In this document: piece by piece, positions 38,208 to 48,011 of the stretch
Numbering within the stretch: position 1 is the first letter of the stretch
Layout of the letters: every line of letters starts with the position of its first letter
Assembly (NCBI RefSeq): GCF_017357225.1
Contig: NZ_CP071609.1
Location: forward strand, 190,753-254,752
Direction: 5' to 3'
Length of the DNA stretch: 64,000 nucleotides
Origin: Rhizobium binae
GTDB taxonomy: Bacteria; Pseudomonadota; Alphaproteobacteria; Rhizobiales; Rhizobiaceae
Made by a program: the position numbers and the translations under genes
Notes under the pieces: generated by a model
Database searches by the model: none
What the model was told of the DNA's origin: nothing
What the model saw: the letters and a program-made list of their open reading frames with translations, nothing else

Positions 38208-39308
38208 TCATCCTGGCGTCCTTTTCGATTTAGTTGCGCCAACAACCCCTAAGGAATTTGATGGCGGTCTTGCTTCGTGGATCGAATCCAATCGGGAGAC
38301 ACTCTTCCAGGGGAGCGCGTTTTCGCGCGTTAGAGGAAAATGGCACCGGAACTTGTGTTCCCTGTCATCACCTTCTTGAGTTACTGCGGGTGAGACGCCG
38401 CTGCACAGCTTCTGCGCGTAGAGACAGCGCGTGTGAAACTCACAGCCGGACGGCCGACGTAGTAGACTTGGCACCTCACCTTTAAGCTCAATGCGGTTGG
38501 TGACGGCGTCTGGATCAGGTTCTGGATTCGCGGACAACAAAGCTTGCGTGTAAGGATGGCGGGGCTGTTCAAAAATGCGCTCCGTGGAGCCGACCTCGAC
38601 GAATTGACCGAGATACATGATTGCGGTCCGATCGGTCATATGGCGGACGACGTTGAGATTATGTGTGATGAGTAGAATTGCGAGACCCATTTCGTCCTGT
38701 AACCGCGCAAGCAGGTTGAGCACCTCACCTTGCACTGAAACATCGAGACCCGCTGTCGGCTCGTCGGCAACGATCAAATCCGGGTTCAGAGCAAGGGCTC
38801 GAGCAATGCCCACGCGCCTGGCCTGCCCTCCGGAAAGCTGATGGGGATACCGCCTTGAAAATTCTACCGGCAGGCCGACCATTTGCAACAGCCGTGCTGC
38901 TTCAGCGTCCGCATCACGATTGGTCAGTCCATGTATCAGGAAAGGCTCCGTGATGAGCGACCGCACAGTCAAGCGAGGGGAGAGAGAACCAATCGGGTCC
39001 TGAAACATCATCGCCATACGCCGCAGATAAGCTCGACGTTCTACACCGTCGAGCCCGGCCAGTTCCACACCGTCAAAGCGAATGCTGCCGCTAAATGGTG
39101 GCTGCAATCCGATAATGCTGCGTGCGACTGTGGACTTGCCCGAGCCGCTCTCTCCGACAAGGCCAAGGGTCTCGCCCCTGCGGATTGCGAACGAGACGCC
39201 GCACACGGCATCGATGAAAGGCTCCTTCGTGCCGGACAGAAGGGCCTGCCATGATCCCATCGTGCGGAAGCGGACCCGGAGGTTTTCGACCTGGAGAAGC
39301 GCACTCAT
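38208..39308 (-). CDS. Oligopeptide ABC transporter ATP-binding protein (OppF/DppF-like)
   Basis: 366 aa. Walker A GESGSGKSTVARS, Q-loop MMFQDPIGSLSPR, signature LSGGQARRVGIARAL and Walker B LIVADEPTAGLD. The C-terminal oligo_HPY region contains HPYTQALLSANPEPD and a Cys set (CEFHTRCLYAQKLC) typical of OppF. ATG at 39308 overlaps the OppD stop (ATGA). Confidence 0.93.
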   Translation of the reverse strand: MSALLQVENLRVRFRTMGSWQALLSGTKEPFIDAVCGVSFAIRRGETLGLVGESGSGKSTVARSIIGLQPPFSGSIRFDGVELAGLDGVERRAYLRRMAMMFQDPIGSLSPRLTVRSLITEPFLIHGLTNRDADAEAARLLQMVGLPVEFSRRYPHQLSGGQARRVGIARALALNPDLIVADEPTAGLDVSVQGEVLNLLARLQDEMGLAILLITHNLNVVRHMTDRTAIMYLGQFVEVGSTERIFEQPRHPYTQALLSANPEPDPDAVTNRIELKGEVPSLLRRPSGCEFHTRCLYAQKLCSGVSPAVTQEGDDREHKFRCHFPLTRENALPWKSVSRLDSIHEARPPSNSLGVVGATKSKRTPG

Positions 39309-40318
39309 GCTGAAACCATCCGTTCTTCTCCCAGAAGATGGCATCGCACCACTTGCTCATCTCCAATGCGGGACTCAACCGGGTTCTCTTGCTGACACCG
39401 GCCAAAAGCATGAGGACACCGCTCACGAAAGATACAGCCTTGGGTCTTGCCATACAAACTAGGTATATCTCCAGGGATTGTCGGCAAAACTCGTGTCCTT
39501 TGCTGAATACGACCTGGATCGCAGTCAAGCAGCGCACGAGTGTACGGATGGCGAGGGTTATGGAAGACGTCGCGTACGGACCCGTGCTCGACTATTTCCC
39601 CAGCATACATTACTGCGACATGATCGCAAAGCTCAGCGACAGCGCCAAGATGGTGAGAGACGAATAGAATAGAACAACCGATCTCCCTTTGCAGGTCTTT
39701 CAGGAGATGGAGAATCTGTACCTCAAGCGTTGCGTCGAGGGCAGTCGTTGGCTCGTCCGCGATGAGAAGCGCCGGCTTCACAAGAAGGGCCATGGCAATG
39801 CATATCCGCTGCCGCATACCACCGGAGAACTGATATGGATAAGACCGAATGCGAGCTTGAGGGTCAGGAATACCGACGCGGCCCAGCATCTCGACAGCAA
39901 GCGTCCGTTTCTCACTTCGGCTAATTGGCCGGTGGTGTTGAATATCAATCATCTGAGATTCGACAGTCCGAACAGGATTGAGCGACGTCATCGGATCCTG
40001 AAATATCATGGAGATGCGATCGCCCATGATGCTGCGTCGATCTCGGAGACGTAGCTTAAGCAGGTCGCGTCCTTCAAAATTAATACTGCCGGCCGTCGTC
40101 TCAGCATTATCTGAAAGCAGACCCATTACAGTATAAGCGAGCGTCGACTTCCCCGAACCGCTTTCGCCGACGATGCCAAGCACCTGACCAGCGGACAAGT
40201 TGAGGGAGACATTGCGGAGTGCATGGATTCTCCCGCGCGGCGTCCCGAAATCCAGGCTAAGGCCGGAAATTTCCAGCAACCGCGAGACGGTTTGTGGCTT
40301 TGTGGCGAGCGATGTCAC
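39305..40318 (-). CDS. Oligopeptide ABC transporter ATP-binding protein (OppD/DppD-like)
   Basis: 337 aa. Walker A GESGSGKSTLAYT, MIFQDPMTSLNPV, signature FSGGMRQRICIAMAL, Walker B LLIADEPTTALD, and the C-terminal HPYTRALLDCDPG with FRERCPHAFGRC. Overlaps OppC by 4 bases and OppF by 4 bases. Confidence 0.93.
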   Translation of the reverse strand: MTSLATKPQTVSRLLEISGLSLDFGTPRGRIHALRNVSLNLSAGQVLGIVGESGSGKSTLAYTVMGLLSDNAETTAGSINFEGRDLLKLRLRDRRSIMGDRISMIFQDPMTSLNPVRTVESQMIDIQHHRPISRSEKRTLAVEMLGRVGIPDPQARIRSYPYQFSGGMRQRICIAMALLVKPALLIADEPTTALDATLEVQILHLLKDLQREIGCSILFVSHHLGAVAELCDHVAVMYAGEIVEHGSVRDVFHNPRHPYTRALLDCDPGRIQQRTRVLPTIPGDIPSLYGKTQGCIFRERCPHAFGRCQQENPVESRIGDEQVVRCHLLGEERMVSA

Positions 40319-41208
40319 AGGTCTTTCCTAATCTTCGGGTCAAGCAAGTCACGCAGGGCTTCGCCAAGAAAGGTGAAGCCAAGTGTTGCAATGACGATTG
40401 GAATTCCGCCGGCGATGACCGGCCAAGGGGACTTGTGAATATAGCTGTAACCATCGCTCACAATCGCTCCCCAGTCTGGCGTTGGCGGCCGTACCCCCAT
40501 CCCCAGAAAGCTGAGCCCAGCTTCAACCGCGATGACAGCGGGTACGTCCATGCTGACGAGGATGAAAAGAGGTCCAATTGCGTTTGGCAGCACGTGCACC
40601 GCAAGAATCCGCGCAGTGCTTGCACCCATGCTGCGTTCCGCCTCGATATACTGGCTGCTTCGCAATGCCTGCGCTTGAGTACGCACGACACGTGCGTAAA
40701 TGGGCATCGAAGTTATCGAAATGACAACGATGACGCTGGCTAAGCTGGGTCCCATGAGCGCGATAACGGCCAGCGCGAAGATGATGGCGGGAAATGAACG
40801 AATGGTGTCAAACAGAAGCAGGAGCAGATTATCCAACCAGCGCGGTCCGAATGCCGCAACCAGTCCAAGGAAAAGTCCGGTTGCTAAAGAACTTCCAAGT
40901 GAAACTAAGGCTACGAGTAGGGGGATGCGCCCTCCCATTATGATCCGAGAAAACGTATCGCGGCCCATCTGGTCCGTGCCCAGGAGAAAATCCATGGAGG
41001 GCGGCGCCAAGCGAGGTCCTACCATAATGCGGATCGGGTCGTAGGTCACAATTAGGGGTGCGAAAACCGCACTCGCGATGACCACCATCACCAAAATTGC
41101 TCCTAATGTTCCCAATGTGTTTTTGGACAACTGTCGGAGTGGACCGTGGCCGACGATCGGTTGACCCGTGACGGCTGCTGCGTCGCCAACTTGATCAGAA
41201 GTCGACAT
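40315..41208 (-). CDS. Oligopeptide ABC transporter permease (OppC/DppC-like)
   Basis: 297 aa from the ATG at 41208, one base after the OppB stop. N-terminal OppC-N region followed by six membrane segments, the LLGTDQMGRDTFSRIIMG motif and the EAA loop (RSMGASTARILAVHVLPNAI). Confidence 0.93.
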   Translation of the reverse strand: MSTSDQVGDAAAVTGQPIVGHGPLRQLSKNTLGTLGAILVMVVIASAVFAPLIVTYDPIRIMVGPRLAPPSMDFLLGTDQMGRDTFSRIIMGGRIPLLVALVSLGSSLATGLFLGLVAAFGPRWLDNLLLLLFDTIRSFPAIIFALAVIALMGPSLASVIVVISITSMPIYARVVRTQAQALRSSQYIEAERSMGASTARILAVHVLPNAIGPLFILVSMDVPAVIAVEAGLSFLGMGVRPPTPDWGAIVSDGYSYIHKSPWPVIAGGIPIVIATLGFTFLGEALRDLLDPKIRKDL

Positions 41209-41209
41209 G

Positions 41210-42148
41210 TTAGAGCTCCTCCCGAGTTCTTGGATCAAGGGCGGCATTGACTAAATCCGAGATCATAGTGGCTGCGACGATAAGGATGGTGGAGACAAGA
41301 ACAACCCCCATCACGATGGGATAATTCCGCGTATCGATTGCCTTGACAATTAAGGCGCCGATCCCTGGTCTAGTGAACACAATCTCCACAAACACAGCTG
41401 CGGAAAGCAGCCATGCGATCCCCACCCCAAGAATGGTCACCGTCGGCAGGATTGCCAGAGGCAACGCATATCGTGCTACGATGCGCCACTCCGAGATGCC
41501 AAAGGATCGCGCCATACGAATGTGGTTCTCGCCTAATATTTCCAGCATGGATGCGCGAACCAGGCGGGAGATGTAACCGACCCAGCCAATACCGATAGTG
41601 AAACTCGGCAGGATAAGGTGGACTAGTCTGTCTGACAAACCTTCACCCGCTCCGATTGCTGGCAACCAACCAAGGAAAACAGAGAAGATCAGTAGTGCGT
41701 AGACCGCCATCACAAATGGAGGGATCGCAATTGTCCCAACTGCCACGACACCTGCGATTTGGTCGATCACAGAGTTGCGCCGAATTGCCGAATAGCACCC
41801 TAGCGGTAGTGCCACGGCGACAGCCCAAAGAATGGAGGCCGTGATTAGCTCGATTGTGTAGGGCAGTTGTTCGAAAACGATGTCGGCGACGGGCCGTTGG
41901 CTAAAGACATCAAAACCTAAGTTACCGCGAAGTAGCCCCGCGAAAAACGCGCCTATTTGCACGATCATAGGCTTGTCTAGCCCCATCTGCTGATGGAGCT
42001 GAAGCTTCATTTCCGCGGTCGCCCGCGGGCCTAGGAGAACGGCAGCAGGGTCTCCGGGCACGGCACGTATCATTAGAAAGAGAAGGGTCACTGCGAGCAC
42101 AACTATGGTGATCGACAGGACCATCCTCTTGAGGAGATAGATCCACAT
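41210..42148 (-). CDS. Oligopeptide ABC transporter permease (OppB/DppB-like)
   Basis: 312 aa. Typical OppB N-terminus (LLFLMIRAVPGDPAAVLLGP), six membrane segments, the EAA loop (ARSFGISEWRIVARYALPLA) and the C-terminal FVEIVFTRPGIGALIVKAI. It pairs with OppC. Confidence 0.94.
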   Translation of the reverse strand: MWIYLLKRMVLSITIVVLAVTLLFLMIRAVPGDPAAVLLGPRATAEMKLQLHQQMGLDKPMIVQIGAFFAGLLRGNLGFDVFSQRPVADIVFEQLPYTIELITASILWAVAVALPLGCYSAIRRNSVIDQIAGVVAVGTIAIPPFVMAVYALLIFSVFLGWLPAIGAGEGLSDRLVHLILPSFTIGIGWVGYISRLVRASMLEILGENHIRMARSFGISEWRIVARYALPLAILPTVTILGVGIAWLLSAAVFVEIVFTRPGIGALIVKAIDTRNYPIVMGVVLVSTILIVAATMISDLVNAALDPRTREEL

Positions 42149-42163
42149 GAACTTTTACCGCGC

Positions 42164-43747
42164 TCAGGCTGAAACCGGCTTGAATTCAAGATAGAGCGGG
42201 TGACCGTCTGGCCGAGTCGCTGAGCGGATCTTGGTTTTGCGGAACACTGAGGTGTTCATGTCGTTAGTCAGAAACCGGTAAGCTCCCGAATTTTCCATGA
42301 TATCCTGCATCTCACTATAGAGCTTCGACCGCTCTTCTGCATTGTCCAAGGTAACAGCCCTCGCATGCAGTTCGTCGAAGCGCTTATCGCCGAACCGCTC
42401 CCAGTCCCAGTTCCCAATCTGATCGGTCGTATAGTAAGACGAGAAATTATATGGATCTGGAAGCATCGTGAAGAACTGTACAAACAGCTGCAGTTCCTTC
42501 CATCGATCGCCCGCCGACTCGGCTCCGAGCGTGTAAAACGAACCTGCATCCTGAACGTTGACGTCGACGGTGATCCCGATCTGTGATAGTTGTGCTTGCA
42601 CCACCTGAGCGATTGTTGTGTGTGTACTCAGGCTTTGGCAATCGATGGTTAGAGTGAGATCCTGAACACCCGCTTGCTCCAGGAACTCCTTCGCCTTTTC
42701 CAAATCACCTTCAGGCGGCACCACGGCCTGATTGCGATGGCCCACAAGACCTTTTGCGACTATGCCCGTTGCCACATCCACCTGACCCGCATAGGCGGCA
42801 TCGATGATCTGCGGGACATTGATTGCCCATTGAATAGCCTTCCGGACATTTATGTCCTTTAGCTTAGGATGATCCATGTTCATCCCGATGTATGTAAAAT
42901 CAATCGATGGTTTCACGTCGACTTGCGTATCAGCGGGCGTATTTTCTTTGAAATTCGCAAGCGAATCCACGCTAATGTTGGTGAAATCGACATCGCCTGC
43001 TTGATATGCGCGCTCCGCGGCCTTGATGTCGAGAATAGGGATGATGCGTATTTCGTCGAACCCAGGCTTAGGTCCGGACCACGCCGGGTTGGGCGTCAAG
43101 ATCGCGTGCCGATTTTGCTGCCACTCGGCCAGCACGTACGGGCCCGAGTAGGCAATTTTCGACATTCCGATGCTCGACGCCTCCTTACCCGCCTTTTTAA
43201 CGGCGGCCTCCGAAAGAATGTGCCCCACACCGTATGGCAGCGAAATATTCCAAGCGGGGACGAATGGTGTCTTGTAGACTATTACACCCGTGTAGTCGTT
43301 CTCCAGCTCAACACGGTCAAGTGGTCCACAATCCATCTTGAAGGACCCGATCTTGACTGCCCTTTCGAACGAGAATTTGACATCCCCGGCAGTTAGCTCG
43401 CCGCCACCATCGCTGAATTCGATACCTTTCTTCAGCTGAAAGCGAATATGCGTAGGATCAACCTGCTCGATTTTTTCGGCCGCCTCAAGCTCCCACTCCC
43501 ATGTGCTGCCTGGCTTGAATCGAATGAGCTTGGAGTAGATGCAGCTCATCACCTCGCAATTGTAGCTGCCATAGTAAAATGCGGGATCTAGCGTGTCCAA
43601 GTCGTAATCGAGACGACATGTCAGACGCTTCCCCTCAGCCGCCCAAATAGCTTGCGAGAGCGGCATTCCGGCGGCGACAATTCCTCCGCTTACCGCAGCG
43701 GTAGCCTTGAGAAACGATCGCCGATTCAGATCGTAAAAATTGTTCAT
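42164..43747 (-). CDS. Oligopeptide ABC transporter substrate-binding protein (OppA/DppA-like, Tat signal)
   Basis: 527 aa from the ATG at 43747, chosen because GGGGA is 6 bases upstream; the ATG at 43753 is an alternative. The N-terminus carries a twin-arginine signal (NRRSFLKATAAVSGGIVAAG), so export is probably folded via Tat. The SBP_bac_5 domain follows, with the usual KGIEFSDGGGELTAGDVKFS stretch. First transporter gene; the FluG-like amidohydrolase gene lies upstream on the same strand. Confidence 0.92.
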   Translation of the reverse strand: MNNFYDLNRRSFLKATAAVSGGIVAAGMPLSQAIWAAEGKRLTCRLDYDLDTLDPAFYYGSYNCEVMSCIYSKLIRFKPGSTWEWELEAAEKIEQVDPTHIRFQLKKGIEFSDGGGELTAGDVKFSFERAVKIGSFKMDCGPLDRVELENDYTGVIVYKTPFVPAWNISLPYGVGHILSEAAVKKAGKEASSIGMSKIAYSGPYVLAEWQQNRHAILTPNPAWSGPKPGFDEIRIIPILDIKAAERAYQAGDVDFTNISVDSLANFKENTPADTQVDVKPSIDFTYIGMNMDHPKLKDINVRKAIQWAINVPQIIDAAYAGQVDVATGIVAKGLVGHRNQAVVPPEGDLEKAKEFLEQAGVQDLTLTIDCQSLSTHTTIAQVVQAQLSQIGITVDVNVQDAGSFYTLGAESAGDRWKELQLFVQFFTMLPDPYNFSSYYTTDQIGNWDWERFGDKRFDELHARAVTLDNAEERSKLYSEMQDIMENSGAYRFLTNDMNTSVFRKTKIRSATRPDGHPLYLEFKPVSA

Positions 43748-43753
43748 GTTCAT

Positions 43754-44087
43754 TCCCCTTTTGTTGAAGCGTTCCCGTGCAAGCAGGCCGCATTTTATTG
43801 ATTGGATCGACGCGGCCGACCGGTCGGTCTGTTCATCGCAACGACCCTGCATAAAGTCAGACTTCTCAGATCGGAGCCAACGAAATCCATTTTAGGCCGG
43901 ACATGGCGAAAGCGGCGTCGCATCACGCCAGCCCAGGGGCGAAATCCTGCAAATTTGCGCGCTTGTTGCAGCAATTCGCCTTAAGCGGCAGGCCAGCCGG
44001 CTAAACGGCTTCTGACCGGCTTTTGCGCTTTTCCTTCAACCGAGGGCATTTCCTGAGCATTCGTGACACTCCATTGAAGAATCGAGT
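43754..44087. other. Gap between amidohydrolase and oppA genes
   Basis: 334 bases with no gene. It has a perfect 12-bp palindrome CCGACCGGTCGG at 43816-43827 and an AGCCGG/CCGGCT hairpin (43995-44021) downstream of the amidohydrolase stop. The palindrome could be an operator upstream of oppA. Confidence 0.35.
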
Positions 44088-45515
44088 TCACTCGTCGCGC
44101 AGTTTGTAGAGCCTGCGGTTGTTCTTGTAGAGGATCATGCGGGCGGCCTCGATCGCTTCTTCCAGAGTCAGGCTCCCTCCAACGACGTAGTCCGTCAATG
44201 TTTGCGACAGATAGCGCTTGCCCCATCTTCCAGAGACCCAAAACAGCTCAGGAACGTGGTAATTGTCGCTTGCAAAAAGTATCTTCGAAAGGGGGACCGC
44301 TTCCAGGACCTGCTTGTAGCGCTCGTACAGACTTTGATGCACAAACGGCGTCATGATAGACAGTTCGAAGTAACAGTTCGGGTATAGGTGACTTAGCCAC
44401 GCCGCCTTGCCCACCGACGGATAGCCGGCGTGCAGTGGCACGATCTTCGGCATCCGCATCATGTTGTCCTTATCGAAGCGGACCACTTCTTCAAGGTAAA
44501 ATGGATCTTGGTTGCGCAGGATTACGTAAGGAGCCTCTCCATCGCCAGTATGGATTTGCATCGGCAAGTCGCGCTTCAAACACTCCTCAAGCGTCAACGT
44601 GAACGTATACCTGCAAAGATCTTTTGTGATGTTTGCAGCATCCTCGCGATCCATTCTGGGGCGCTCGGAATATGATGCTCTAAGCTTACTCCATGAATTG
44701 GCAGCAGGGCCCCGATCGTACAGCGGCCGGATCAGGCCAATATCTGGCAGCAGGTAGGATTTCATGCCTACGGACTTTTTTCCGTAGTTCCCATCGCCGT
44801 CCAAAATCTCGAGCAGCCGAGCGGTGTATTTGGACTCGAACTCTTCGAATGTGATATCCAAACCGAAGAACTCATCCTGCAGTGCCTCGATCCGAGCAAT
44901 ACGGTGCGACCGGCACGGCTGTATTGCTTCTTCAAAGGCGTCTATTTCCGCCTGGCCCGCGCCATCCATAAAGCCGGTGTCGTGGATAATGTTTTCGTAG
45001 TTCACATCTCCAAACAGGCTGTTGACGTACGACCAATAATTTTTACCTCGTTCATTTCTTGCCTCGATGACCGCCGCCAATGTTGGTTGGCAATCGAGGA
45101 ACTGCGCCATTTCCTTCGTGAGAAATTTGATAAAAATGCTTTCCGACAAGTGGTATGTCATTTCGTCGACCTTGGACTGAATGTCATACTGCTTGTTCAA
45201 ATCATACTTAGTCGCTTCGTCGCCGTTGAGCCAATTCTCATAAATGCCCGGAGGGAAGTAGGCAGGAAACGGATAGCCCGCTAGAGAGATTCGCTCCAGA
45301 AACCTCTTCGGAGTAGTGATTGCGTCACGATCTGTCACGAGATGACAATGAGTATCATCAAGTGCCATCGCGTCAACGACTTCAAAAATTCTCTCAAATT
45401 CAGGCTGCTGCCGCCGTAAGAAGACAGGTAGGTGCTTCAGTCTGCGAGATGAGTAGGATCCCCCATCGCTTCTCTCCCGCACACTATCGCTATTGCTCTC
45501 GATCGACCTGTTCAT
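44088..45515 (-). CDS. FluG/NodGS-type amidohydrolase (TIM-barrel, amidohydrolase_2-like)
   Basis: 475 aa. Metal-binding-type motifs in order: DTHCHLVTDRDA (about 50-60), QIHTGDGEAP (about 320), VPLHAGYPSVG (about 360) and FASDNYHVPELFWVSG (about 410). These match the amidohydrolase domain found alone or fused to a glutamine-synthetase-like domain in FluG/NodGS. No GS domain is present here. ATG at 45515 is preceded by GGAGAGGAG. Its close paralogue starts at 62811. Context with peptide importers suggests hydrolysis of a small amide or gamma-linked substrate. Confidence 0.82.
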   Translation of the reverse strand: MNRSIESNSDSVRERSDGGSYSSRRLKHLPVFLRRQQPEFERIFEVVDAMALDDTHCHLVTDRDAITTPKRFLERISLAGYPFPAYFPPGIYENWLNGDEATKYDLNKQYDIQSKVDEMTYHLSESIFIKFLTKEMAQFLDCQPTLAAVIEARNERGKNYWSYVNSLFGDVNYENIIHDTGFMDGAGQAEIDAFEEAIQPCRSHRIARIEALQDEFFGLDITFEEFESKYTARLLEILDGDGNYGKKSVGMKSYLLPDIGLIRPLYDRGPAANSWSKLRASYSERPRMDREDAANITKDLCRYTFTLTLEECLKRDLPMQIHTGDGEAPYVILRNQDPFYLEEVVRFDKDNMMRMPKIVPLHAGYPSVGKAAWLSHLYPNCYFELSIMTPFVHQSLYERYKQVLEAVPLSKILFASDNYHVPELFWVSGRWGKRYLSQTLTDYVVGGSLTLEEAIEAARMILYKNNRRLYKLRDE

Positions 45516-45716
45516 TGTTGTGTCTCCTCTCCTCCAGCCTAGTCACCCAGCGTTGGCACTCGGCTTTCTTGAAATCGGAAAGATAGAACAGAGCCGGCTG
45601 CGGATCGCACATTTATTGTGCTTCTGGCGCGGGGATTCTGCGTCTATGTGGCCAACAGCGCAGGGTTTTGACCGATCCAATTCACTCTGTTAGCCGCACT
45701 TAAACTCGCGATACCC

Positions 45717-46520
45717 CTAAAACTCAGCTGTTGATGCCCAAAAGTGAGGCGAGCTTCGGCTATGCACCTCAGTCTTGCCGCTGAATGCGGCAGGAGGTTC
45801 AACGATGCGTCCGGCATACATGATCATGACACGATCGCATGACTCGGCGACAACCGACAGGTCGTGAGTGATCAAAATCAAGGCGAGGTTCAACCGCGAT
45901 CTTAACTCTGCTAACAGCTTGAGAATCTGTGCTTGTGTGATGACATCAAGAGCGGTCGTCGGCTCGTCGCCAATAACCAGTGACGGGTGACACGCAAGCG
46001 CCATGGCAATCATCACTCGCTGGCGCATCCCGCCCGACAATTCATGCGGATAAGCTGCACCGCGTTCAACCGAGATTCCAACGAGCTCAAGGAGCTCCAT
46101 TGCTCGTTCCGTAGCCGCCTTGCGGGACATGCCGAGCTTGAGCCTGCAGGGCTCAGCGATCTGATTGATGACGCGTTGCACAGGATTGAGCGCGTTCATC
46201 GCGCCCTGGAAAATTACGGAGGTCTCACGCCAACGGTGCGGACGCATCGCAGCGTCATCGTCGATCGGAATCCGGTTTCCACGATAGCGCACTTCACCAC
46301 CGCTAACCGCCGCATTGGGGGACAAGAGACCGGCGATCGCCATTGCCGTTGTCGTTTTGCCACTTCCCGATTCACCGACAAGTGCGACGGCCTTGCCGGA
46401 GTGGAGCTCGAATGTCACGTCCCGGATCGCAGGGAGTGACACACCCTTTAGGCCGTAATCAACGGCCAATCTCTCGACCGCCAGGAGAGGTGTTGTGGGG
46501 CTAGATGAAAGGTTGTTCAT
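45717..46520 (-). CDS. Oligopeptide ABC transporter ATP-binding protein of cluster 2, abnormal C-terminus
   Basis: 267 aa. All ATPase motifs are intact: Walker A GESGSGKTTTAMA, VIFQGAMNALNPV, LSGGMRQRVMIAMAL, LVIGDEPTTALD. The C-terminal part after MYAGRIVE is short and unusual (PPAAFSGKTEVHSRSSPHFW) and lacks the usual HPYT..LL and Cys-rich end of OppD. Another frame at this point reads PKLASLLGINS, so a late frameshift is possible. No OppF partner is present. It belongs to a transporter that is otherwise broken. Confidence 0.8.
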   Translation of the reverse strand: MNNLSSSPTTPLLAVERLAVDYGLKGVSLPAIRDVTFELHSGKAVALVGESGSGKTTTAMAIAGLLSPNAAVSGGEVRYRGNRIPIDDDAAMRPHRWRETSVIFQGAMNALNPVQRVINQIAEPCRLKLGMSRKAATERAMELLELVGISVERGAAYPHELSGGMRQRVMIAMALACHPSLVIGDEPTTALDVITQAQILKLLAELRSRLNLALILITHDLSVVAESCDRVMIMYAGRIVEPPAAFSGKTEVHSRSSPHFWASTAEF

Positions 46521-47414
46521 GGGATGGCCCTCCGGCGTGGATTAAATGTGTCATCGAGCGCGTTGCCAATCATGACGAAGGCAAGAGAAACGATGAGCAC
46601 ACACAAGCCGGGTGCACCGAGATACCACCAGGCTCCAGAGCTGGCGGCGCCCGCGCGCTGCGCTAGAGACAGCAAAGTGCCCCACGAGGGTTGCAGGGGG
46701 TCGCCGAGCCCTAGGAATGAGAGAGCTGTCTCGGTATAAATTGCGCCGGCAACCACTATGGCACCATTGGCGGCAATCTGTGGCACGAGGTTTGGCAGAA
46801 GGTGGCTTACCATAATCTTGAGATTACTGGTGCCAACAACTTTGGCGCGCTCGACAAACTGACGTTCTCGTAGGGATAGCGTCTGACTTCGAACGATGCG
46901 CGCGACAAAAGCCCAGCTTGTTAAACCAATGACAATGATGATTACCATCAACGAGGGACGGAAACCGAGAATAGTTCCACCCCGCCCCATTTGCTGCAGA
47001 ACGACGGGCGTGATCACGAGCGCGAGCACGAACGAGGGAATGACGAAGAAGAAATCAGTCAGGCGCATCAGCCAGACATCGACCCAGCGACCGAAGTAAC
47101 CTGCCGTCAGGCCAATAGTCGTGCCGACAAAAAGACTGATGATCGTCGAAACCAGCGCAATTGTTAGTGAAATGCGGGAGCCATGAACAATGAGATTCAG
47201 TACGTCTCGTCCAACGTCGTCAGTACCTAACAGGTGCTCGCGTGACGGGGCGGCGAGAAAATCGCCAGTTGCAGAGGCAGCTGTCTGAAGAGGACCCACG
47301 AGCATTCCAGGCACGGCAGCCAACACAATAAAGAACGCCAAGGTCAGTAGGCCAAGCAAAGCGCCATTGTTCTTCAAGAACTGAGCTAGGAATGACTTTA
47401 ACGCTTTTGCCCTA
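46517..47414 (-). pseudogene. oppC-like permease of cluster 2, 5' end removed by IS630
   Basis: Minus-strand body of an OppC/DppC permease from RAKALKSFLAQFLKNNGALL onward, with the LLGTDDVGRDVLNLIVHG motif, six segments and the EAA loop. The first 18 codons are not here. They lie on the plus strand at 48576-48630, on the far side of the IS630 element. An open frame to 47515 reads into the IS end and is not the native start. Joining the pieces at the TA (47413-47414 / 48629-48630) restores a continuous frame starting MRENVLVERKKAESPQHIRA. Confidence 0.9.
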
Positions 47415-47427
47415 GAGCATTTCCCTT

Positions 47428-47991
47428 TCATGCTGGATCGTATCCGCATGAGTTGAAGTAGTTTCTGCATTCTTTTGGCGCGACGAGATGGACGAGCTTG
47501 CCAATCATGTCCCACAGACCAGACACGGTCCGCTCAGCCGCCTTCCTCAGATGTGCCTTGAGCTTGGAGAAGGCCTTTTCGATGGGGTTGAAGTCGGGAC
47601 TGTAGGGCGGCAGGAACACCATCGTTGCGCCCGCCGCTTCGATTAACGCTCTTGCTGCTGGCCGTTTGTGGCTGGAAAGATTGTCGAGGATCACGACCTC
47701 ACCGGGTTTCAATGTCGGGACCAGGACCTGAGCGACATAGGCCTCGAACCACTCGCCATTGATCGGACCGTCGATGACCAAAGGCGCGACCATTCCGGTG
47801 TTTCGTAGACCGGCGACAAGCGTCGTCGTCTTGCGATGGCCATGCGGGAAACCCATCCGCAGCCGCTCACCTCTGGTGCATCTTCCATGAGTGCGGGCCA
47901 TGTTGGTCGCGGTCCATGTTTCGTCGATGAACACGAGCCGCGACGGATCAAGATCAAGTTGCTCGTCGAACCACCGCTGACGGAGTTCCAA
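47428..47991 (-). CDS. IS630-family transposase, C-terminal DDE part
   Basis: 187 aa as an open frame, but in the OrfAB product it continues upstream to about 48035. Catalytic residues: Asp in VFIDETWTATN, Asp in VVILDNLSSHKRP and Glu in FNPIEKAFSKLKAHLRK, the DDE_3 pattern. It is probably expressed by -1 slippage from orfA on an A7 run (48029-48035). Confidence 0.93.
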   Translation of the reverse strand: MELRQRWFDEQLDLDPSRLVFIDETWTATNMARTHGRCTRGERLRMGFPHGHRKTTTLVAGLRNTGMVAPLVIDGPINGEWFEAYVAQVLVPTLKPGEVVILDNLSSHKRPAARALIEAAGATMVFLPPYSPDFNPIEKAFSKLKAHLRKAAERTVSGLWDMIGKLVHLVAPKECRNYFNSCGYDPA

Positions 47992-48011
47992 GACGTCTGG
48001 GCGTGCTTGCT

